Position numbers and translations under genes: made by a program. A model generated the notes under the pieces. It saw only the letters and a program-made list of their open reading frames with translations. It was not told the origin of the DNA and did not search any database. A stretch of DNA of 5,522 nt. Source: an uncultured Litorilinea sp. (lineage in GTDB: Bacteria; Chloroflexota; Anaerolineae; Caldilineales; Caldilineaceae). The DNA lies in NCBI GenBank assembly GCA_937922105.1, contig CAKZVN010000290.1, positions 1 through 5,522 of the forward strand. Direction: 5' to 3'. This document shows, piece by piece, positions 1 through 4,394 of the stretch. The first letter of the stretch is position 1. Each line of letters starts with the position of its first letter.

Positions 1-1643
1 CCTTTACCCCGGAAGACCTGGAGCGCATCGAGAAGACCATGCGCCGTATCATCGCGGGCAAGCACCCCTTTGTCTACCGCGAGGTCTCGGCGGAGGAAGC
101 GCGTGCGTTGTTCCACGACCAACCCTATAAGCTGGAGTTGATTGACGGCTTGGCGCGCGGCACGGTGGATGAATACGGCAACGAAGTGGCATCGCAGACG
201 GTGATCAGCACCTATCGCCAGGACAAGTTCGAGGACCTTTGCCGCGGGCCGCACGTGGAAAACACGGCGCAGATTCCGCCGGACGGCTTCAAGCTCATGA
301 GCGTGGCGGGCGCGTATTGGCGCGGGGACGAAGCCAACCCCATGTTGCAGCGCATCTACGGCACAGCCTGGCGCAACAAGCAAGAACTGACCCAGTATCT
401 GCACATGTTGGAGGAGGCGAAGAAGCGCGACCACCGCAAGCTAGGCCGCGAGTTGGAGATCTTTATCTTCGACGAGGAGGTGGGGCCGGGCTTGCCGCTC
501 TGGTTGCCCAATGGCGGCATCCTGATTGAAGAACTGGAGCGGCTGGCGAAAGAGACGGAGGAGGCCGCGGGCTATCACCGCGTGCGCACGCCGCATCTGT
601 CGAAGGAAACGCTCTTCTTGCGCAGCGGTCACTTGCCCTACTACGAAGAGTCCATGTACCCGCCCATGGAACTGGAAGGGGTGCGTTACTTCGTCAAGCC
701 CATGAACTGTCCCATGCACCACAAACTCTTCGGCAGCAGGCCGCGCTCCTACCGGGAGATGCCGGTGCGCTTTGCCGAATATGGGACTTGCTATCGCTAT
801 GAAAAGAGCGGCGAACTGTTCGGCTTGATGCGCGTGCGCTCTATGCAGATGAACGACGCGCACATCTATTGCAGCGAGGCGCAATTCGAACAGGAATTCA
901 TGGGCGTGATTGCGCTCTATCGCAAATACTTCGACCTGTTCGGCATTGACCGCTATGTCATGCGGCTGAGCACGCATCATCCGCGCGGGCTGGGCAAGAA
1001 GTATGTGGACAATGCGCGACTGTGGGCCAAGACCGAGGAGATGGTGCGCGCCGCCATGCGCAACGGCAACATCCCCTTTGTGGAGGTTCCCGACGAGGCA
1101 GCCTTCTATGGGCCGAAGATTGATGTCCAAATCTGGAGCGCAATCGGGCGCGAGTTTACGCTGGCAACCAATCAGGTGGACTTCGCCCAGCCGCCCCGCT
1201 TCGGCTTGACCTTTATCAACGCGGAGGGCAAGGAGGAGACGCCGCTCTGCATCCATCGCGCGCCCCTGAGTACGCACGAGCGTATGGTGGGCTTCCTGAT
1301 CGAACATTACGCTGGGAACTTCCCGGTCTGGCTGGCACCGCAACAGGTGGCAGTAATCCCCATCACCGACGCGCACGCCGAGTATGCGCTGCGGGTGGAG
1401 GCGCAACTGCGCGCGGCAGGTGTGCGCGCCAAAGCCGACCTGGGCGCGGAGCGCATGAATGCCAAGATTCGCGCCGCGCAGCTGTTCAAGATTCCCTACA
1501 TGGCGGTGGTGGGCGAGCAAGAGATGGCGCAGGAGACGGTTGCCTTGCGTAAGCGTGACGGCAGCCGCGTGGACGGGTTGGCTCTGGCGGAATTCGTGGC
1601 GCTGGTGCGCGACAAGATCGCGACCCGCGCCGGCGATCTCTAG
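1..1643 (+). CDS. thrS: Threonyl-tRNA synthetase, 5'-truncated by window edge
   Basis: Class II aminoacyl-tRNA synthetase that activates threonine with ATP and charges tRNA-Thr in the cytoplasm. The reading frame is already open at base 3, with no start codon in view, so 546 residues are visible. By comparison with E. coli ThrRS about 100 N-terminal residues (TGS domain, if present, and the first editing-site histidines) lie upstream. The editing (SAD) domain retains the CRGPH motif (240-254), holding the Cys and His that correspond to E. coli C182 and H186. The catalytic core follows: the zinc-ligand Cys in MNCP (708-710), the zinc His in NDAHIYC (861-863), the third zinc His in CIHRAP (1254-1256) and the motif 3 Arg in HERM (1281-1283). 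The C-terminal anticodon-binding domain spans about 1347-1630. All three zinc ligands are present, so the enzyme looks functional. It is followed by infC, as in many bacteria. Confidence 0.98.
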   Translation, partial: FTPEDLERIEKTMRRIIAGKHPFVYREVSAEEARALFHDQPYKLELIDGLARGTVDEYGNEVASQTVISTYRQDKFEDLCRGPHVENTAQIPPDGFKLMSVAGAYWRGDEANPMLQRIYGTAWRNKQELTQYLHMLEEAKKRDHRKLGRELEIFIFDEEVGPGLPLWLPNGGILIEELERLAKETEEAAGYHRVRTPHLSKETLFLRSGHLPYYEESMYPPMELEGVRYFVKPMNCPMHHKLFGSRPRSYREMPVRFAEYGTCYRYEKSGELFGLMRVRSMQMNDAHIYCSEAQFEQEFMGVIALYRKYFDLFGIDRYVMRLSTHHPRGLGKKYVDNARLWAKTEEMVRAAMRNGNIPFVEVPDEAAFYGPKIDVQIWSAIGREFTLATNQVDFAQPPRFGLTFINAEGKEETPLCIHRAPLSTHERMVGFLIEHYAGNFPVWLAPQQVAVIPITDAHAEYALRVEAQLRAAGVRAKADLGAERMNAKIRAAQLFKIPYMAVVGEQEMAQETVALRKRDGSRVDGLALAEFVALVRDKIATRAGDL

Positions 1644-1663
1644 GGTACTGTGGCGCGCTGATT

Positions 1664-1702
1664 TCACAAAGCTGTTGCGAACCTTTCGCAATAGCTTTGT
1701 GA
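1664..1702. repeat. 17-bp inverted repeat hairpin after thrS
   Basis: Arms 1664-1680 (TCACAAAGCTGTTGCGA) and 1686-1702 (TCGCAATAGCTTTGTGA) are complementary at all 17 positions, counting one G.U pair, around a 5-nt loop. It begins 20 nt after the thrS stop. No T-run follows the 3' arm on either strand, so it is not a canonical intrinsic terminator. It could still protect the thrS mRNA 3' end or slow polymerase. It is less GC-rich than its surroundings. A dispersed palindromic repeat is an alternative that this single copy cannot test. Confidence 0.85.
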
Positions 1703-1729
1703 TGCGCGCAAAGAGGGGTGCACGCAAAT

Positions 1730-1759
1730 TTGACGCCGCCTCAGGCGAAATGGTATACT
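1730..1759 (+). promoter_or_regulatory. Sigma-70-type promoter for infC, extended -10
   Basis: A -35 box TTGACG (1730-1735) and a -10 box TATACT (1754-1759) are separated by 18 nt. TG at 1751-1752 forms an extended -10 element (TGGTATACT). Transcription would start near 1766, giving an infC leader of about 127 nt. This places infC and the genes behind it under a promoter separate from that of thrS, consistent with the hairpin between thrS and this site. It is predicted from sequence alone. Confidence 0.7.
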
Positions 1760-1765
1760 TCAAGA

Positions 1766-1893
1766 TGCTTTGCAGTCCGGGCAATGCCCGGATTGCCTCT
1801 GTACGGGACCAATGGAGGCCCGGGCGGCTTTCCGGCGAGCATTCGTAACAGTTGGATACTTAAGGAGTTTCGCATTCAGCGGAGAAATCAGGC
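1766..1893 (+). promoter_or_regulatory. Structured 5' leader of infC
   Basis: The predicted untranslated leader contains an 11-bp stem (arms 1772-1782 and 1786-1796, loop AAT, one G.U pair). A self-complementary GCCCGGGC follows at 1818-1825. CCGGGC (1777-1782) and GCCCGG (1786-1791) pair in the first stem, but each could instead pair with part of 1818-1825, so alternative folds are possible. No T-run follows, so any switch would act on translation or RNA stability rather than by intrinsic termination. In B. subtilis the infC-rpmI-rplT leader is controlled by L20. Whether this leader binds L20 is unknown, and I recognise no Rfam family in it. Confidence 0.45.
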
Positions 1894-1897
1894 TTGA
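1862..1897 (+). promoter_or_regulatory. Strong SD with AUU mini-ORF overlapping the infC start
   Basis: AAGGAG (1862-1867) is the best Shine-Dalgarno in the leader, but it sits 26 nt before the TTG used to start infC, too far to serve it directly. Six bases downstream of it is ATT (1874-1876), the rare start codon classically used by infC in E. coli. ATT opens seven sense codons (I-Q-R-R-N-Q-A) ending at TGA 1895-1897, which overlaps the infC TTG (1894-1896) as TTGA. The ATT frame is one base off the IF3 frame. Either it is a coupled leader peptide, or one base is missing from the assembly, or the ATT is chance. Confidence 0.4.
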
Positions 1898-2415
1898 AGA
1901 CGTCGGCTCAAGACAGCACACGGGTCAATCGGGCGATTCGGGTACGGGAAGTACGTCTGATCGGTGCGGACGGTCAGCAGTTGGGGATCATGCCCACGCG
2001 CGATGCGCTTGCCATCGCCGAAGAGCAGGAACTGGACCTGGTAGAGGTTGCGCCTAATGCCGAACCGCCGGTCTGCCGGTTGATGGATTACGGCAAGTAC
2101 CTCTATGAGAAGCAGAAGCGCGAGCGCGAATCGCGCAAGGCGCAAAAGCAGATCGAGGTCAAGGAAGTGCGGCTGCGCCCCAAGACCGACGAGCACGATA
2201 TTCAGGTGGTGTTGACCAAGATTCGCAAGTTCGCCAAAGAGGGCGCCAAGATTCGCGTGCGGATTCGCTTCCGCGGGCGCGAAATCTACCACCCGGAAGT
2301 TGCGCAGGAGTTGATGGAGCGGGTGGCGAACGATGTGTCCGATGTGGCGACTGTGGAGGCGCGCCCCATCTTGGACGGGCGCAGCATGGTGATGGTGCTG
2401 GCGCCGGCGGATTGA
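1894..2415 (+). CDS. infC: Translation initiation factor IF-3
   Basis: IF3 binds the 30S subunit, keeps it apart from 50S and checks start-codon and initiator-tRNA pairing. The 173 residues match the family length. The N-terminal domain opens with RVNRAIRVREVRLIG (residues 10-24), standard for IF3. The family signature RLMDYGKYLYEKQK is at residues 62-75, followed by a charged, Lys/Arg-rich helical linker. The C-terminal 30S-binding domain carries RVRIRFRGREIYH (residues 121-133). The start is taken as TTG 1894: an in-frame TAA at 1861-1863 blocks extension much further upstream, and GGAG at 1881-1884 lies 9 nt before it. No in-frame ATG or GTG exists between that stop and the TTG. Non-AUG starts are common for infC and allow self-repression. 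A second, stronger SD upstream leaves the exact start open. Confidence 0.96.
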   Translation: MKTSAQDSTRVNRAIRVREVRLIGADGQQLGIMPTRDALAIAEEQELDLVEVAPNAEPPVCRLMDYGKYLYEKQKRERESRKAQKQIEVKEVRLRPKTDEHDIQVVLTKIRKFAKEGAKIRVRIRFRGREIYHPEVAQELMERVANDVSDVATVEARPILDGRSMVMVLAPAD

Positions 2416-2447
2416 CGGAACTCTGCAAACCGTCCGCGCAGCAGCAC

Positions 2448-2480
2448 TTACGGCGCACGGTCAGGCTTGCGCCGGCGTAA
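2448..2480 (+). promoter_or_regulatory. Bulged stem upstream of the rpmI attenuator
   Basis: The arm TTACGGCGCA (2448-2457) pairs with TGCGC (2468-2472) and CGTAA (2476-2480), leaving a 3-nt bulge (2473-2475) and a 10-nt loop. It lies 17 nt before the terminator stem at 2498 in the same leader. The position fits a regulatory or protein-binding element that influences the attenuator. No known r-protein binding motif was recognised. Confidence 0.4.
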
Positions 2481-2497
2481 AGTCGAGAAGACGCAGC

Positions 2498-2518
2498 AAC
2501 GGGCGTTAGCCCGTTTTT
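2498..2518 (+). terminator. Intrinsic terminator or attenuator between infC and rpmI
   Basis: The stem AACGGGC (2498-2504) pairs perfectly with GCCCGTT (2509-2515) around a GTTA loop, and a TTTTT run covers 2514-2518. This is the classic Rho-independent layout. It lies inside the conserved infC-rpmI-rplT operon, 101 nt before rpmI, and no convincing promoter is visible between it and rpmI. Partial read-through, that is attenuation, is therefore the more likely role than a full stop. It would set the ratio of IF3 to L35 and L20. Confidence 0.75.
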
Positions 2519-2521
2519 GTG

Positions 2522-2571
2522 TGCATGTCGCAGCCCTCCGCGCCCATGCCGGAGCGGGCCGGCTGCGTGCA
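2522..2571 (+). promoter_or_regulatory. Large stem in the rpmI leader
   Basis: Nested pairings TGCA (2522-2525/2568-2571), CGCAGCC with GGCTGCG (2529-2535/2561-2567) and CTCCG with CGGAG (2536-2540/2550-2554) form a long irregular hairpin. It has a 3-nt bulge on the left and a 6-nt bulge (2555-2560) on the right. It ends about 36 nt before the rpmI Shine-Dalgarno, so it could affect translation initiation or present a binding site to L20 or L35. The pairing is visible; the role is inference. Confidence 0.45.
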
Positions 2572-2607
2572 ATACGGGCCGTTGGCACTGGACGACGAGT
2601 GAGACTA

Positions 2608-2614
2608 GAGGAGG
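2608..2614 (+). promoter_or_regulatory. Ribosome binding site of rpmI
   Basis: GAGGAGG ends 4 nt before ATG 2619. It decides the start of rpmI: the same frame is open back to a GTG at 2517, but that extension crosses the leader stem and adds 34 residues foreign to L35. Confidence 0.85.
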
Positions 2615-2618
2615 CATC

Positions 2619-2825
<207 letters not shown>

Positions 2826-2849
2826 GCGCGCAGCGTGTGACGAGGGAAC

Positions 2850-2870
2850 GGTACGCAGCTGCGGCGTACC
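2850..2870 (+). promoter_or_regulatory. Hairpin in the rpmI-rplT spacer
   Basis: GGTACGC (2850-2856) and GCGTACC (2864-2870) form a perfect 7-bp stem with a 7-nt loop. A second GTACC at 2878-2882 could compete for the 5' arm with 5 bp, so two folds are possible. The 172-nt spacer (2826-2997) is long for rpmI-rplT, whose genes are usually nearly adjacent. I find no gene, promoter or T-run terminator in it. In E. coli, L20 represses its own operon by binding mRNA near rpmI; a comparable site here is possible but unproven. Confidence 0.45.
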
Positions 2871-2997
2871 CTGGGGAGTACCCGGCTGCCGGCAACGTCC
2901 GGTGGGACGGGCGAATCGGAAAACAGACCAGTACGTGGACGGCGCCCAAAGCGGCCTGCCTAGCGCAGCGCCCGCCTTCACGGAAGGAGATTGAGGA

Positions 2998-3354
2998 ATG
3001 CCTAGGTCTCGACCCAAGGTATATGCCCATCGGCGGCATAAGAAAGTCTTGAAGTTTACCAAAGGGCAATTCGGCTCGCGCCATCGCTTGTTCCGTCGCG
3101 CCAACGAAGCCATGCTCAAGTCGCTCTTTTACGCTTTCCGCGACCGGCGCAACCGCAAGCGCGATTTCCGCCGCCTGTGGATCACGCGCGTGAACGCTGC
3201 GGCGCGGCTCAACGGCCTGAGCTACAGCAAGTTCGTGCATGGGCTAAAATTAGCGAATGTGCAGGTGGACCGCAAGGTCCTGGCTGATTTGGCTGTGCGC
3301 GACGCGGCGGCGTTCAGCAAACTAGCCGATCTCGCCAAGGCGCAGTTGGCCTAA
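2998..3354 (+). CDS. rplT: 50S ribosomal protein L20
   Basis: L20 binds 23S rRNA directly, is needed early in 50S assembly, and in several bacteria represses its own operon. The 118 residues match the family length. A long basic N-terminal extension (residues 1-58, with ARG/LYS-rich HRRHKKVLK at 11-19) leads into the family signature KRDFRRLWITRVN (residues 54-66). The globular domain follows with NGLSYSKFVHGLK (72-84) and DRKVLADLAV (91-100). The ATG has AAGGAG at 2984-2989, 8 nt upstream. The N-terminus MPRSRPKVYAHRR differs from the common MPRVKRG form but is intact. It lies downstream of rpmI with no separate promoter visible. Confidence 0.98.
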   Translation: MPRSRPKVYAHRRHKKVLKFTKGQFGSRHRLFRRANEAMLKSLFYAFRDRRNRKRDFRRLWITRVNAAARLNGLSYSKFVHGLKLANVQVDRKVLADLAVRDAAAFSKLADLAKAQLA

Positions 3355-3390
3355 AGGCCCGCAGCGCAGGTCGTCCTTCCTAGCTCAGCG

Positions 3391-3430
3391 GCAATCAGGC
3401 GGCAGGGGCCATCCGGCTCCTGCCGCTTGC
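3391..3430 (+). terminator. Terminator-like hairpin after rplT
   Basis: The 12-bp stem GCGGCAGGGGCC (3399-3410) with GGCTCCTGCCGC (3415-3426) has one G.U pair and an ATCC loop. GCAA (3391-3394) can add four pairs with TTGC (3427-3430) across a 4-nt bulge. It starts 36 nt after the rplT stop, where the ribosomal operon would end. Only a broken T-tract (TTGCGTTGG) follows, so efficiency as an intrinsic terminator is uncertain. The methylase gene downstream has no clear promoter of its own, so read-through is likely. Confidence 0.5.
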
Positions 3431-3477
3431 GTTGGGGCAGAGGGCGACCGGTCTTGCTCTGTGACGGTGGAGACCCG

Positions 3478-4302
3478 ATGTCCGCGCAACCGGTAATCAG
3501 CAGCCCGACCAATCCGCGCATCAAGGCTGCGCAAAAGCTCCAGCGCAAACGGGCGCGCTATGAACAGGGGCGCCTGGTGGTGGAAGGCGTGCGTCTGGTG
3601 CGCGATGCATGGGAGGCAGGCGCACGCCTGCAAACGGTCTTCTATGTGCCCGAGCAGGCGGCGGAGAACACCGCTGTAGGTGAACTGGTGGCGGTGTTGG
3701 CTGCCGCGGGGCTAGAATTGGTGGCGTGTACGTCGCATGTCTTTGCGCAATTAGCCGAGACACAGACGCCCCAAGGCATTGCGGCGCTGGTGGCGTTGCC
3801 GGAGCTGCCGCTGCCTGTCGGTTGTGACTTGTTGCTGATCTTGGACCGCGTGCGCGACCCGGGCAACGCCGGGACGTTGCTGCGCGCCGCAGAGGCGGCA
3901 GGCGCAGGGCTGGTGATTTTCGGCCCGGAGACGGTGGACCCCTTCAACGACAAGGTGGTGCGCGCAGGGATGGGCGCACACTTCCGCGTGCCGCTGCGTG
4001 TCTGCCCCACGTGGGAGGCTGTGACGGCTCTACTCCCGCCGGCGCTCCCGCTCTATCTCGCCGAGGGCGCGGCGCCGGTGGACTATACCGATGTGGATTG
4101 GTGCGCGCCTGCGGGCCTGGTGGTGGGCGGGGAAGCGGAGGGCGCAGGGCCGGCGGCGCGCGCGGTCGCGACGCCCATCGCCATTCCCATGTTGGGACGC
4201 GTGGAGTCCCTGAACGCGGCGGTGGCGGGCGCGGTGATCCTCTTCGAGGCGGCGCGGCAGCGGCGCATGGCGGCGCGGCTTGCCGCTGTGCCGGCGCGTT
4301 GA
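3478..4302 (+). CDS. SpoU/TrmH-family RNA 2'-O-methyltransferase
   Basis: Predicted SAM-dependent SPOUT methylase acting on ribose 2'-OH of rRNA or tRNA; the substrate cannot be told from sequence. The 274 residues have a family-typical N-terminal RNA-substrate-binding domain (about 1-108, starting PVISSPTNPRIKAAQKL) and a knotted catalytic domain. Motif 1 is LDRVRDPGNAGTLLRAAEAA (122-141), with the conserved Asn130 and Arg136. Motif 2 is VVGGEAEG (215-222), with Glu219. Motif 3 is IPMLGRVESLNAAVAGAVI (236-254), with Ser244 and Asn246. In motif 2 the usual Asn before Glu is Gly218. The start ATG 3478 has GGAG at 3469-3472, 5 nt before it; a TTG at 3427 in the same frame lies in the terminator stem and lacks a site. 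A SpoU methylase next to rplT, often before pheS, recurs in bacteria. Confidence 0.93.
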   Translation: MSAQPVISSPTNPRIKAAQKLQRKRARYEQGRLVVEGVRLVRDAWEAGARLQTVFYVPEQAAENTAVGELVAVLAAAGLELVACTSHVFAQLAETQTPQGIAALVALPELPLPVGCDLLLILDRVRDPGNAGTLLRAAEAAGAGLVIFGPETVDPFNDKVVRAGMGAHFRVPLRVCPTWEAVTALLPPALPLYLAEGAAPVDYTDVDWCAPAGLVVGGEAEGAGPAARAVATPIAIPMLGRVESLNAAVAGAVILFEAARQRRMAARLAAVPAR

Positions 4303-4327
4303 CAGCCCCGGCGCATCCGTGTATGAT
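4299..4327 (+). promoter_or_regulatory. Near-consensus sigma-70 promoter for the HhH gene
   Basis: TTGACA (4299-4304) and TATGAT (4322-4327) are spaced by exactly 17 nt. The -35 box overlaps the TGA stop of the methylase gene (4300-4302). Transcription would start near 4334, giving a leader of about 60 nt. This is the best promoter match in the window and suggests the downstream gene is transcribed independently of the translation genes. Confidence 0.8.
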
Positions 4328-4394
4328 CGCCGGTGGGGGCTTTACCATAAACGCCCTCGGCGCGCTTAAACCACCCTGCGGAGGCTGCCCGCCC

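Noticed and set aside
840..878. ThrRS motif SMQMNDAHIYC, where E. coli has FTQDDAHIFC (active-site Gln replaced by Met)
   Set aside because: Gram-positive ThrRS such as that of S. aureus also carries a hydrophobic residue and Asn here (TLNDSH), so this is family variation; the zinc His and the Asp are kept.
1664..1702. CRP or Rex operator because of TCACAAA and TTTGTGA ends
   Set aside because: Those operators have TGTGA/TTGTGA on the left and TCACA/TCACAA on the right with short spacing; here the order is inverted and the arms are the ends of a 39-nt hairpin.
441..1784. Long reverse-strand open frame (447 codons) opposite thrS
   Set aside because: It is the antisense shadow of a well-supported thrS in GC-rich DNA, its translation is His/Arg/Ala-rich with no recognisable domain, and it crosses the inverted repeat.
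2412..2417. TTGACG overlapping the infC stop as a -35 box for rpmI
   Set aside because: No acceptable -10 hexamer lies 15-20 nt downstream, and the terminator at 2498 would follow.
2517..2618. N-terminal extension of L35 from GTG 2517
   Set aside because: L35 starts MPKLKTHKG at the ATG with an adjacent GAGGAGG; the extension is unlike L35 and overlaps leader structure.
2870..2881. CCTGGGGAGTAC identical to a conserved 16S rRNA segment, possibly rRNA mimicry
   Set aside because: A 12-nt match between a 5.5-kb window and a 1.5-kb rRNA has roughly even odds by chance, and L20 and L35 bind 23S, not 16S, rRNA.
3380..3430. TAGCTCAGCGG resembling a tRNA D-arm or A-box
   Set aside because: No matching D-stem 3' strand, no T-arm motif and no acceptor stem; the following bases form a terminator-like hairpin instead.
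3427..3477. Methylase start at TTG 3427
   Set aside because: It falls in the terminator-like stem with no Shine-Dalgarno, whereas ATG 3478 has GGAG at 5-nt spacing and gives the usual N-terminus of the family.
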